Assembly: GCA_017979445.1 (NCBI GenBank)
Contig: CM030706.1
Span: forward strand, 15,114,967-15,178,966
Origin: Akebia trifoliata
Taxonomy: Eukaryota; Streptophyta; Magnoliopsida; Ranunculales; Lardizabalaceae
DNA length: 64,000 nt
Direction: 5' to 3'
Shown here: one piece after another, positions 32,366 to 44,599 of the stretch
Layout: the number at the start of each line of letters is the position of its first letter
Numbering within the stretch: the first letter of the stretch is position 1
Position numbers and translations under genes: made by a program
The notes under the pieces: model-generated
Databases searched by the model: none
What the model saw: the letters and a program-made list of their open reading frames with translations, nothing else
What the model was told of the DNA's origin: nothing

Positions 32366-34442
32366 AACGTGCATGTGGTGTGTGCAAAGCAAGGGTGGGG
32401 TGTGCCCGGGGCCTTTTCCAAACAAATGGGCCCATGGCCCAATCAAACCAATTATAACATGAACTATATGGATATAAGCACTATTCCAATCACATAAACA
32501 TTTAATCATGATCAACATTATGACCAACATCAAACATGCATTCCCAATGATATTATGGCATATTAAATAGGCAATTATCATGAATTAATAATATGGTCCG
32601 CTTCACGATTTAAACATGCACATATACGGTATGTGGCAATCAATTAGACCCGATCATCGCAATAATTTGATAAATTTTATAGTCCAATCAAGGGTGTTTT
32701 GGGGCGACCCGAAATAATTCGAAATTTCTAAGGGTTTTGAATTGAGGGTATAATGATGATTGATGAGATAAAGAGGATGGTTTTGTTCATTTATTTTTTT
32801 ATTTTTTATTTTTTTAAATAAATTGAGCCCAATCAAGGAAATTCAAAACAAAACAACTTGAGCATATGTCGCCATTAGCAACATTTAAAAAATTTGATTC
32901 CATTATTTTTTGAACTTCCTTTTTTTTTTTTAAACTTTCTACTCTTTATTTTTTTATTTTGATTTTCCTTTTTGTGAAACAAATTAATTTCCCCCTTTTT
33001 TTAGAAAATAAATTGATCTTAAAAAAAACCAAGATAATTTTGGGAAACCGAATAGATGTCGCTGCCGATAATCGAACTCATCCAGCACATGTCGAGATCG
33101 GCCTTGCTGTTTTAAAACAGCAGGCTAACGTCGAGCTCAACAGCAGCTCAAACGTCGAGCTCAACGTCGAGATCAACCTATAACAGCAACTTAATCGTCG
33201 AGATCAGCAGGTTAATCGTCGAGATCAGAAGGTTAATCGTCGAGATCAGCCTATAACAGTATATCAGCGTCGAGATCAGCCTGTAACATGGGATTTTTCA
33301 ACGAATTGTTCGCCATTTCAGTTTGCTAAGACGAAGAAAATCTCTATGAACCTCCTGCTAATGATTTTAATCTTCTATTTAAAAGAAATAGGGTGAAGAA
33401 CCACGCTTCAACCGATCTCTTCATGTTCGAACTTGAGATCAAGACGCAACGATCTTACAAGAACGGCTGACTAAAAAAAATAGCCATCGAAATCGAGAGA
33501 TAAACTGATATTATATTGAATAGAAACGTAGAGATGATGCTCAAAACCGAGTTTAGGCAAGTGAGGATTGATCTTAATCGAGCTGTTCATCTTACGTAGC
33601 AGATCGTGTCATCTACTTGCCTTTTGTTCCATCGTTTCCATAGTTTATTTGCTCGATTGAGAGGTAGAGGCGAGCTTGATCGATTGATATCTCGATCACT
33701 CGAGATCCACAAATTGGAGCACGGGCTGGCAGAGGAGAAGCGTTCTCAAGTCTCTGTCGAGACAGAGAAGATTGAATGGGGAAGAAGGTCTCTTATAAGC
33801 TAATTAAGATGTTCGAACTAAAAGGGAATTTTCGCTTATGGCACCCCATTGCAAATCGTTGAATTCAAAACCTCACTTCGCTTTATACTTGGGGCACACC
33901 AATGGAGGCTGCTGTTGGCAGAAATTTTTTTTTTTTTTTTTTTTTAAAAAATAAATAAATAAATAAAAAAATAATGTGTGCTGTCAAAAGGCAGCATCTC
34001 TTGTCTATAAAATATCTATAAAAAAATGAAAAACAACCATCTACAATCAAGTTATATATCGAACGTTGTTTCTCTTTTTTTTTTTTTAAATCTTTTGTCA
34101 TCACCAATGAATCGCCATACCTTAAAATAAAAAGTAAAAAGAATCCTTTGTTTCATTATTTCATTCTCAACGATCGTTATTCCACCCTCAACAAAGTATC
34201 CGTAGAAACTTGGTATTATTTAAAGCCACCCCAAGTGATTCTCGATTGAATTACATGAAATTAATAATATGCTAGAATAACGTATTCAAAGTTGAACCGA
34301 AATTAATGGTTAAACCCACCAATAAAATAAAAAAATGATAAACGAACAATAAAAAACTAACTGACTAGAAATTAAATAGAATCAAACAAAAACTAGGTCA
34401 TTGGCAATGTTCCCATACTCGGGGTTTTTCAAGTTTGATCCT

Positions 34443-34466
34443 CAATGTCCCCAGCGGAGACGCCAC
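34443..34466 (-). other. Primer-binding site of element A
   Basis: On the minus strand TGGCGTCTCCGCTGGGGAC lies directly after the CA end of the 5' LTR. It matches the form TGGCGACTCC(A/G)CTGGGGA used by Ogre/Tat elements (I believe a tRNA-Arg complement), with one difference. Confidence 0.75.
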
Positions 34467-36427
34467 TGAAAGCGCCCTCGATCCGCGGGGTGCGCGGAAT
34501 CCGCTTTTGACCCTTGAGGTTTGGGAGTCGCCACCTAGTTATTGTGGTCTAGGAACCATACTGACTCTAACATGGATAAAAAGAACTAATCTACCATAAA
34601 AAATCTGAATTCGGGGATCAAGTTACGGGGTTGGAAGGTGTTAGGCACCAACCCCGCCCGGCCAAAGCCGGTCTCTACTAAAGTCCCAAGTAAATTACAT
34701 TGCTAAAACCTAGATAAAAAAATAAATAAAAATAAAAATTTACCTTTCCGATGGCAAGGACTTGGTTCCCTCAGATCTGACAAAAAGAGCTCCTTGTACT
34801 GTGCTCCCTGGCTTCGTTCTGTTTCCGGATTTGACTTCGGATCTCCGAGGTAAGGTATCTCCTTGTTTTTGAATCTGAACTCTTCAAGTTCGTTGCGGAT
34901 TTGGGGGTGTTTTTAGAAGGCTTTTGGGTGTTTTCTAGACTAAAATTGAAGGAGGGATGTTAGTTAAGGAGTTGGGGCTCCAAAACTAGGGTTTATGGGG
35001 GGCTAGGAGAGCTTCTAGACTTACTTATCTTAGGGTTTATTATTTGATACGAAAATAGGGTGTGAACACCTCTATTTATAGATGTTTTTAGGGGTTGATT
35101 TGGATAGAGTTAGTGTTTAATTAGAGATCTTTTAATTAGAGTTGTGTTTTAGTTTGACTTGTTTTAGGTAGAATTGTGTTTTAATTAGAATTGTTTTAGG
35201 TAGAATTGTGTTTTAATTTAAATTGTTTTAGGTGGAATTGTTTTTTAGTTAGAACTCTATTAGATAGAGTTATTATTTAATTAGATCTCTATTATGACTT
35301 TTGGTCTTATTTGATTGACTTTTAATGTTTTGACTTTAGTCTTAATTGATCGACTTTCAATATCTTGACTTTAGTCTTGCTTAATTGACTTTAATTTTGA
35401 CTTCAGTCTTACTTGATTGACTTTAATACCTTGACCTTAGTCTTGCTTGATTTACTTTGATTTTGGAAACCCCTCCTCTAAAATATTTTTAATTCTTTGG
35501 ACCCCCAAATGGAGGGGTCCTTAAAGAAATATCCCACGAACCCTCAACAATTTTGCTTGAGAGTCCGATTAATTGATTTTTTAGGTTCAAATTTTTAAAT
35601 TAATTTCATTAATGTTTAAATTTAATTATTTAATATTTTATTTATTAATTTCGGAATTTTTTTATCATGAAAATTGTGAAATTACCGTTTTGCCCCCGGA
35701 GAGGACTTTTCACGTTTTAAGTCGGTTTTTAATGTTCTAGGATGTTTTAGAATCGGTTTTTCGTAAGGAATTCAATGGAAATATTAGTTTTTGTTATTTA
35801 TGAAATTTTTTGTGTGAAATGGTGGTGAACTTTATGACGGGCATTTTCGTAACATGAAAATTGTGAAATTACCGTTTTGCCCACGGAGAGGACTTTTCAC
35901 GTTTTAAGTCGGTTTTTAATGTTCTAGGATGTTTTAGAATCAGTTTTTCGTAAGGAATTCAATGAAATATTAGTTTTTGTTATTTATGAAATTTTTTGTG
36001 TGAAATGGTTGTGAACTTTATGAGGGGCATTTTCGTAATTTTGTCAAATTCTGTTAAAATTGGTGAAATGATTTATTTGGTTCCGATTTGTCATTTTATG
36101 TGTTCGAATGGGTTTTTCTAAGCGTAACGTAGGCTCTAGGGTTGTTTTTGAGGTTAGGGGTATTTTGGTAATTTGATAATTTTTAGTGATTTTTATTGTG
36201 AAGCTTCTTTTTGGTCTGCAAGATGATGATTTCTATGTTTCTGGGGTCGTACTTTCCTAGCGTAGCGTGGTTTCTAAGGTTTTGTCAATTCGAGATACCT
36301 CATCTGGATTTCTAAAACAAATCTGGTAACAAAGTAAAGTAATGGAATACACATCCATCATTGGGAATCCTTGCGATCGGGTTGACGAGTTGATTAATCA
36401 GGCGAATGCAAAAATGGGGTGTCTACA
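34467..36427 (-). repeat. 5' LTR of element A
   Basis: Nearly identical to the 3' LTR, with the same 186-bp internal tandem duplication (from 35667 and 35854). A minus-strand TATA box, CTATAAATAGAGG, is at about 35068-35081, which would drive transcription leftwards through the element. The U5 inverted repeat carries one extra A (GCGCGGAATCC) relative to the 3' LTR. Confidence 0.92.
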
Positions 36428-36432
36428 GTGCC

Positions 36433-37854
36433 CAATGGTAATGTGGGCCCATTGAAAAACTTTAAGCTCTTAATTCAAATCAATTTGAGAAAATTTGGAC
36501 TTTTCTAATGGGTTCATGCAAATTGCAAAATACTACAAAGAATAAATTGAACTCTTATTCGTGCGATCCTGAAATGATTCATCGCAAAATAATTGAAAAC
36601 GTTAGATAGATTGAAGATTTTTTTGTAGAATGTGACTACCCAAGCACGGGGTCTAATAGGGTTAGTCTTTTTTGAAATCCTTGACTTTGTGACACGGAGC
36701 TCGTTTGAAATCTTAGATAAAAATTTGATGATTTTTTAAAATGATTGACGCTTCAAACCATGCAATGCAATTTAAATTTTTTTTTTCCTTTTTCCCTTGT
36801 TGATTTTGAATTTTGAACTTTTTCTATTTTTGCTCTTAACAGTTACGAGATTGTTTGGAGAGGGCTTGGCATAGCGTGGTTGTTCTTGATTGTCATATTT
36901 TCCCTTACCACTCCTTTCTTGATTATGCGTTTTGGTTGAAGAGGTAGATTGCTAAACATGCTAGCGTTGTACCTCCTGTTGAGGTGAGGTCTTTCTCCAC
37001 TCATTTTTTCGACCATCGAGATAGGTTGGAAGAATTACGGATTTTGAATAAGAAGATTGGAGCAATTTGACTTCGTTTTGAGAAAGAGCTATAGGCCCGA
37101 GTAACTTAGTTGGAGTTATAGAAGTCATTGATTTGCAAGAGAGACTTGTTTCGAGGATGCATGTTGATACGATTCTTGCATACTTGGTGAGTCATCATGC
37201 TTTTGATGCAAAAAGAATCATCATTAACCAGGCTGCTCAGATCAAAGCCTTAAGGGATAGATTTGATGCCTATTATGCTTCCCATAGAAATTTTTGAGTG
37301 GTTCTTCACCTGTTGTTTCTTTTTGTATCTTGTTTTTAAAAAGAACGATGTAGTACTATTTGAAATGAATGAGATGAAAAATAGGTTTTTTACGTAGTGA
37401 CCTCAGATATATCTATTACTTTTGAAAACTCTTAGTTTTAAAAAAGTCCTAGATTTTCCTCACCAGCCAAAAGTAATAATTTTGATGATGTATTTTTTTT
37501 TAATATTTCAAAAGATTGTCTTTGTTGAATAATCTATGACAGACCAAATTGGACAACCTTGAACTTTGACGATCATGGGATTTTTACCAAATGCCGAGGA
37601 TGCAAGTGTCAACTAATCCTTAGCATCTTTAGAGTCATCCCCGAGGTTGAGAATTGAAGTGTTGTGGGGTGTTAAAATCAAAGTGAATGAATATGCTACT
37701 AGAGTGTTAAAACTGAAGTAAACAGGGTGTTGTAAAGTGTTAAAATCAAAGTAAATGAGTTGGTGATCTGGGGTTTAAAAACATGAGGTGTTTGGGTCAG
37801 TTTAATGCTGTAAACAACATGGTTTGTACATGGTTTCTTAGGTGACTGAAAAAC
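36433..37854 (+). pseudogene. Unassigned segment with decayed coding sequence
   Basis: Lies between element A and copia F, possibly the middle of the split LTR. On the plus strand, 36930-37075 reads IAKHASVVPPVEVRSFSTHF then DRLEELRILNKKIGAI before a stop. A second open stretch in another frame runs to 37297, with VIDLQERLVSRM, ILAYLVSHHAFDAKR and QAAQIKALRDRFDAYY (last ATG at 37157). The composition is helix-rich and coiled-coil-like. TAG and TGA stops and a frame change break it. I do not recognise the family. It may be a captured host gene tail or an unlisted retroelement ORF; a 3'-UTR-like T-rich stretch follows. Confidence 0.4.
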
Positions 37855-37859
37855 AAAGA

Positions 37860-38235
37860 TGTGCTATGTGCAAAAATTATGATAAATAGTAAGGAAAAGA
37901 GAAAAACTAGAAAGAAATAAGAACATGCAGATTTAACGTGGTTCAGCAGTGTGCCTACATCCACAGGAGTGAGGGGCTGAATTTTTACTATATGTCAAAT
38001 TAGGGTTACATCATATGAATTTCTAGTAAACCCTAATCGTACAATAGGTATGAGAAAATTCCAATCTATTAAACGTCCTTGGCACAATAAATTATATCCC
38101 AAAAGGTAGATGTCGTCGTTCCACTCCGCTCCATTTGGAATACTATACTCCCCTCTCTCCGCTCCATTTCACTTCGATATCAACCTGCTTTCTCTATATA
38201 AATGATCAACTCAATATGAGCCACATACTACAACA
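37860..38235 (-). repeat. 3' LTR of copia F
   Basis: On the minus strand it starts TGTTGTAGTATGTGGCTCAT, follows the expected CCAAGGTTGATAT polypurine-like end, and contains the U5 landmark GTGGATGTAGGCACACTGC...AACCACG. It is 376 bp, shorter than its partner because it lacks a stretch corresponding to about 42480-42530. Confidence 0.88.
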
Positions 38236-38299
38236 ATATCAACCTTGGCGAATATCTACCCCTTAGGAGAAAAAAAAGGGAAAAGACATAACTTGGAAC

Positions 38300-41200
38300 T
38301 CCACCTGGGATAATAGGTCGGGACGTCTCCCATCTAACATTTGGAGATATTAATCAAGTCCAGGCAATGCTTGAACTTATCTGTGGTAACCTTTGTCAAC
38401 ATGTCTGCTGCATTCTTAGAAGTGTGAACTTTCTCAAGCAATAGTTTACCAAAAGAAACCAATTCCCTGATCCTGTGAAACCTCACATATATGTGATTGG
38501 TCCTTGCATGATACACCTTGTTATTTATTAAATAAATGGCACTCTAACTATCACAATGCAATTGAACTCCATTTTGTTGAATACCTAACTCTTGACCAAC
38601 CCTACAATCCACAAGGCTTCTTTGGCAGCCTCAACTACTACCATATATTATGACTCATTAGTAGATAGTACTACTAGAAACTGAACCATGGACCTCCAAC
38701 AAATAGGTCCCCCCCTCCCCCCCACCTCCACAAAAGTGAATACATAACATGTGGTAGACCTCCTACCATCCAAATCCCCTGCATAGTCTGCATCCACATT
38801 TCCCAGCACTGAAAGGATCACCCTGCTATTTGTTGAACATGATGTTATAGTCTGTAATACCCTTCAAGTATCTAAAGATCCACTTGACTACATCCTAATG
38901 TTGTCGTCTTGGATTTGATAGAAACTTGCTCACCATACTAATTGTTTGTGCCAAATCTGGTCTTATACAAATCATAGCATACATCATGCACCCCACTACA
39001 CTGGCATATGGGACTTTTGACATGTCTTGCACTTCATCATCTGTCTTTGAGCACTAAGCTATTGACAATCTAAAATGATTCACCAAAGGCTTGCTCACTG
39101 GTTTTGTATTATCCATGCTGAACCTTTCCAACACTTTTTCAACATAGCTACGCTGAGATAACCATAATCTCCTGAAAGTTCTGTCCCTATGAATCTCTAT
39201 CCCAAGAATCTTCTTAGTCGTACTCAAATCCTTGATGTCAAATTTTCTACTCAACAAAATATTCAACTATTGACCTTACTCATACTCTTTGTAGCAATCA
39301 ACATATCATCCACATAAAATAATAGAAAAATAAATGAATCATTGTCAAGGCTCTTTACATAAACACAACAATCATACTAACATCTCTTGTAGCCAATCTG
39401 AATCATATAGGAGTCAAATCGCTTGTTCCGCTGCCTCGAAGATTGTTTCAGCCCATAAAGTGATTTTCTCAATTTACAGACCAAGTGTTCCTATCTAGAT
39501 TGACAAAACCCTTCTGACTGTACCATGTAAATCTATTCCTCCAAATCACCATAGAGAAACATTGTATTGACATCCATTTGCTCCAAATACATATGAAAAT
39601 GTGTTATCAAACCCAATACTGTCTTGATGGAAGTGTGTCTAACCACAGGGGAAAAGATCTCATCATAGTCAACCCCTTTCCTTTGTGAGTAACCCTTTGT
39701 TACTAGATGAGCCTTGAACTTCTCACCCTTTTTTCTGATACTCCTTCTTTCTTTTTATACATCCATTTGCATCTTATCGTCTTCTTCCTCTTTAGAAGCT
39801 CCACCAACTCCTATATCTGGATCTTATGTAGAGACTGCATTTCCTCCTCCATAGCATCCATCCATCTACTTTTTTTTGGTTGTGTAATGCCTCCTAGAAA
39901 GTAGTAGGATCATCGCTACTAGTGATGAGTGCATAAGAAACCAAATCTTTAAAACCATACCTGGTGGGTAACCCGATAGTACATCTGTATCTGTATGTAA
40001 CTGTATTGTGACACTATTGATCCTCGGTGTTAGAGTTCCCTACATTTTGAGCATTTTCTTGTTCCACCTATACCACATGCTCATTGTTGCTACAATTTTC
40101 TGGCACCTGTTTCTCTTCTTCTTGAGTATGTTGGAACATGGCTTTCTCATCAAAAATCACATCTCTACTGATCATCACCTTACTTGCCTTTAGATCCTAA
40201 ACCTTTCACCCCTTTCTGATACCCTAGAAAGATACATTGTCTAGACTTCGCATCAAACTTTAACTTCTCATTACTAAAAACATACACATAGGCTGGACAT
40301 CCAAACACTCTCAAACCAAAGTAGTCTACTACGTTGCTTGTCCATACCTCCTCTAATACTTTTCCATCTAGTGCTACACTAGGTAATCTGTTAATCAAGA
40401 AACATGTCATATTCACTACTTTAACCTAGAAGTTCTTAGCAAGCCTTGTATTCAACTTGAGACACCTTACTTTTTTAGCTATTGTTTTGTTCATCCTTTC
40501 CGCTACACTGTTCTATTGTGATGTCTTGCGTACTGTGAAATGTCTCTTGATCTCATGCTGCTGACACAATTCCATAAACTTTGAATATGTGTACTCAGTA
40601 TCATTATCTAACCTAGAGCATTGATATTCCTCTATGTTTGGTTTTCTACTTAACTTTTCCACAACTTAACCTTGGCAAACATTTATAACTTGTGTCATAT
40701 GAAATGCACCCAAACTTTTCATGAGTAGTCATCAATAAAAATCACGAAATACATATGGCATCCCCGTGATGTTACTGGCCCCTAAACTCTTTATGAACAT
40801 AGCCAAGAATCCCTTCTGTCTTGTGTGTGGCTGTCTTGAATTGCACCTTATTCTATTTTCCAAGAACACAATACCTATAGAAATAAAGTTTGTATGTTTT
40901 GACACCCTTCAATAGATTTTTCTTATGAAGTTTCATCATCCCACGCTCATCCATATGGCCTAATCGCATATACCACAAGACTATGCTATCTAACTCAGAT
41001 TCCATGGTTGGAACTCCACCTACAACTGTGGTACTTAGTAATCTATGAATATTTTTTACTAATTTTTGCCCCTTCATCACTGTCATTACACTTTTACTCA
41101 CCTTCATTATTCCACTTTCAGACTTGTAAATAACCCATTACAATCTAAAGTGCCCAATGAAATCAGATTCTTCCTCAAATCCAATATATGTCTAACATCA

Positions 41201-42249
41201 CACAACATTTTAACAACACCATCAAACATTTTAATTTTGATATTCCCTATTCCAATAATCTTGCATAAAGCATCGTTGCCCATCATGACAAACTAAAATT
41301 TACTAACCTGTAGGTGTCAAACCAATCTTTATTGGGTGTCATATGATAAGAGCATGCCAAATCCAATATCCAAGAATCTGTGAGATGTTCTAACTGGATG
41401 AAACAGAAAGTGTATCCCCGTCACCGTTCTTTGAGTCTTCTTCTTCCACTACATTTGCAAACTTTGATAAACTCTCTTTATTCTCTGTATCCCCCTTCTT
41501 TTTCTTTGGACATTCTCATTTTATGTGCCCCTTTTTCTCGTACTTATAACAATATATGTCTTTCCTGTTCTTAGATTTAGACTGAGCTTTACTGTTATTC
41601 GATCATCTCTAGGACTTATTTCTCCAATGTTCCTAATTACTCCTCACCACAAATCCTTCACCTTGTGAGTTCTCATCACCGACTTTCTTCCTTAGATCCT
41701 AATAGGACGTTTGTAATCTCTTTAAATTCGAGAGTTTCTTTCTCCCACATCAGAGTTGTAATAAAAATTTTGTACGTAAGAAAAACAAGTAGGGAATTCA
41801 GTAACATCAATGCCTTGTCTTCATCATCAAACTTCACATCAACTCACTTCAAATCACTAATGATCTGGTTGAACACGTTGATATGCAAATTCAGATTATA
41901 CCCTTTGACATCTTAAGATCATACAGTTTCTATTTAAGATAAAGCTTGTTCGTTAACAACTTAGACATATACCGACTTTCCAGTTTCGACCAAACTACCG
42001 TCGGTGATTCCTTATCCAATGATGTGATATCATGTCATTAGCCAGACAAAGCCTAATAGTTGTCATTGCCTTTATTTTGAATTCCTTCCAATCTATGTCG
42101 TCCATGCCTTCCGGTTGCCTTTTGTATAACGCCTTCACTATGCCCTACTGCACTAATAGATCATTCACCCTCCTTTACCATAATCCAAAATTACCAGATC
42201 TATCGAACTTGACCATGTTGAATTTTGCAGAAGAAATCTTAGACATCAT
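38300..42249 (-). pseudogene. Gag-pol of copia F
   Basis: From the right on the minus strand, gag starts at 42249 (MMSKISSAKFNMVKF...NFGLW), 22 nt after the LTR. A CCHC-like region follows near 41540-41510, then the GAG-pre-integrase domain (WYMRLGHMDERGMMKLHKK, about 40990-40930). The integrase C-part is at 40416-40180 (INRLPSVALDGK, LRVFGCPAYVYV, CIFLGY). RT carries YVDDM at 39302-39316 and then FDIKDLSTTKKILGIEIHRD at about 39245. RNase H ends at 38334 (RFHRIRELV, VHTSKNAADMLTKV). Numerous stops and frameshifts rule out a functional polyprotein. Confidence 0.85.
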
Positions 42250-42270
42250 GACCTGAGTTCTGATACCAAT

Positions 42271-42692
42271 TGTTATGCTACATGCGGCAATTATGATAAA
42301 TAGTACGAAAAAGAGAAAAATTATAAAGAAATAATAACACATAGATTTAATATAGTTTGACGGTGTGCCCACATCCACAAGAGCGACGAGCTGAATTTTT
42401 ACTATATGTCAAATTAGGGTTACATCAAATGAATTTATAGTAAACCCTAGTCGTACAATAGGTATTAAAAAATTCCAATAATACCTATGTATCATACCAC
42501 AGGGGCATTGTCCCCAAACCCCAACCTATTAATTATTCCTGACAATAAAACAGTAAATTACATCCCAAAAGACAGATTTCATCATTCCACTCCATTCAAA
42601 ACACTACACTCCCCTCTTTCTGCTTCACTCTCGGCATCATCTTGCTTTTTCTATATACATGATCCACTCAATATGAGCCACATAGTACAATA
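42271..42692 (-). repeat. 5' LTR of copia F
   Basis: 422 bp. Its inner end, TGTTATGCTACATG on the plus strand, meets the PBS. Its outer end shows TA instead of the canonical TG (a point change), next to the AAAGA duplication. Confidence 0.88.
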
Positions 42693-42697
42693 AAAGA

Positions 42698-44554
42698 TGA
42701 ATGCTTTAGGGGCTGTAAAAACGAATAGGAGAGAAAGTTGTTTCAATGGCTATCAAAGAAGGTATTTCAGTCTGATTTCTATGATAGAGAGAGGAAGAAA
42801 ATGTTAATGGTGGTTGTGTGAGGATGAGTAAGTATGTGAAGAAAATTCTGTTAAGAGGATTTATGGTTCGAAAACAAAACAAAAATAATGAGGAAAGGCA
42901 GCGTTGAAAAAGTAATCAAGATGATGGGAGTGAGGAAGGAGGTCATTTTGGGCTACAACGTGAGTGATTAAGAAGAAGGAGAAGGATAAGAAAAAGAAGG
43001 TGAAGAAGACATGGTGCTTTATGTGGAGTAGTTGTAAGTGGGATGAAGATCTATTAATGGAGATGATATTACTGGAAGTTTGGTTGAGGCACTAATGGAG
43101 GTTCGATTGAGGAATTAATGAAGATTCTGTTGGAGAATTAATGAAGGTTTTGTTGGGGAATTAATGGAGTGTAGGGGGCTTGGGCGTGAAGATGAATGGC
43201 TACTTGATTTTCTTTCTTCTTTTTTCTCTTCTTTTTTTAATCCTCTATTTTTTTTATTTTAATTCCCTCGAATGAGATAACCATGGGGATGAGTGTTTTT
43301 ATAGATGAAAGGATATATAAGAGATAGATTCCTAGAAGGACTCTCTCTCAATCTCCATCGTTATTTTCTGTGGGAGATAAGAGATCGAATCCTTCATGGA
43401 CTCTATCTTCCTTTCTCACAATTTCTCTTGGTCGAATGCATAAAATCCTTAATGAATTAAAACTCATACACATGGGATTATGATCCCACGCATCTCGTCA
43501 TATTGTGAAAAAAAACCTTCCACCAATTGTGATTGGTTAAAAAAAATTATACTTTTTTTATTAAAATTCAGCATTTGATGTATTGGTTGAAAAAAATTAT
43601 TAGTTATCATCAATTTGAAGATTATTGAATGGCTATTATTTATCTCAATTTATTTGATTAGTCTGAATTTTAGTTTTTGAGTTTTCATTTTAAGTCTTGA
43701 TTATAAGCTTGAATTTATCTAATTTAATTGGGATGCTTTGATCAAAGAAAATTGATCGATGAACGTATTTGTTGGTGAACAGTTTTAATTTTTTTTAATT
43801 TAAAATTGATTGGATCAATTCTTAAAATTTAATTAAGACTCAATTTCTAATTTTATAAATTTTCAAAATTTATTATTTTATGAGAAAAAGTTTCGTCATT
43901 TTATGTGAAAATTTGTGGTATTCTTAAGTGCAGGATCTCTAGATTTTTTTTCATTTTGTGTGAATATTTTCAAAAAATTTACTTTCGGTCCCAAAGTCAC
44001 ATTTTTCTAGGAATCAAGATTTCTAAATAAGAGTCGAACGTTTAGGGGCATTTTGGTTATTTTAAAAAAAATTACGAATTTTTTCTCATTTTTACTAATT
44101 TTAGTCTCGTTAGATTCAAAATCTTATTCCAAGAGTAATGAAAGTACTTTCGAGACATTTCGGAGATGTGGAAACCGCCAAGGGTATTTTCGTCAATTTA
44201 TCAATTTTCTTAAATTTTGATAAACAATTTTGTTTGATCGTAATATAATTATTATTACGTTTCAAGGTCTTATTTTTCTAGTGTTGTGAGATCTCTAGAT
44301 TATCGAATGTGTACCAATCCTAAACGTATGTACTTCCTAAATTGAGTATAAATAGTGGCGATCCTAAGCGTGTATAATCTCTAAGTTAAGTGTTCTAAAA
44401 AGAAGGGATGGATAAGACTAGGAAGGGATAGGAGAAAATGCCTCTCATAAACTTTTGGCTTTCTTCTTATGTAATATGTGTTCATCATTAGGGATCCACA
44501 ACAACCAAGTGACGAGTTGTCAAATCAAGTGGTTACAAAATCAGGTGTCAAACA
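42698..44554 (-). mobile_element. Gypsy LTR, last part of the split LTR
   Basis: It ends GGTGTCAAACA at 44554, equivalent to the GGTGTCTACA end of element A's LTR. Its last 600 bp (TCTCGTTAGATTCAAAATC, GAAAGTACTTTCGAGAC, CATCATTAGGGATCCAC) align with 53050-53640 of the 4-kb LTR. TTAATGGAG/ATTAATGAAGG repeats at 43055-43170 match the GCTAATGG tandem tract there. A TATA-like sequence lies near 43300. It is probably continuous with 21601-23550 (and perhaps 36433-37854) before the two insertions. Confidence 0.6.
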
Positions 44555-44599
44555 TATTAACATCCTCGACATCATCTAGGTCATGAGTATACAGATTGT

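Larger units (their letters stand above)
31261..34466 (-). other. 5' leader of element A
   Basis: Long untranslated leader between the PBS and ORF1, conserved in element B (54073-57457) and in part near 46560-46740. From left to right it holds AT-rich near-palindromes around GGAAAATATTTTC (31335-31420), the conserved block 31640-32440, and an AT-rich part. A CGTCGAGATCAGC..TTAAT minisatellite of about 21 bp lies at 33120-33290, and poly-T at 33920-33945. A 93-codon antisense frame at 31888-32169 has a homologue in element B but probably only reflects nucleotide conservation. Confidence 0.7.
23546..36432 (-). mobile_element. Element A: Tat/Ogre-type gypsy retrotransposon with TSD GTGCC
   Basis: Two direct LTRs, 23551-25510 (3') and 34467-36427 (5'), flank a 9-kb internal region. 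The 5-bp target duplication GTGCC is present on both sides (23546-23550 and 36428-36432). The polypurine tract lies beside the left LTR and the primer-binding site beside the right LTR, so transcription runs right to left. By eye the LTRs differ at about 28 substitutions plus about 10 small indels over 1.96 kb (near 1.5%), which means a young insertion. The internal region, in transcript order, is: leader, ORF1 (30065-31260), a stump of pol (28690-29480), and a 3' region with a 34-bp hairpin array. It lacks gag, protease, the RT core and RNase H, so it is non-autonomous. Confidence 0.9.
37855..42697 (-). mobile_element. Copia element F, full length with TSD AAAGA
   Basis: Ty1/copia retrotransposon of 4833 bp (37860-42692) with LTRs at 37860-38235 and 42271-42692. 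The target duplication AAAGA is present at 37855-37859 and 42693-42697. The PBS TGGTATCAGAAC (42257-42268) abuts the right LTR, so the element reads leftwards. Coding order on the minus strand is gag, zinc knuckle, protease, integrase, RT, RNase H, all broken by stops and frameshifts. The LTRs share their whole structure but differ visibly, including a block of about 50 bp present only in the right one, so the insertion is clearly older than element A. Confidence 0.9.
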
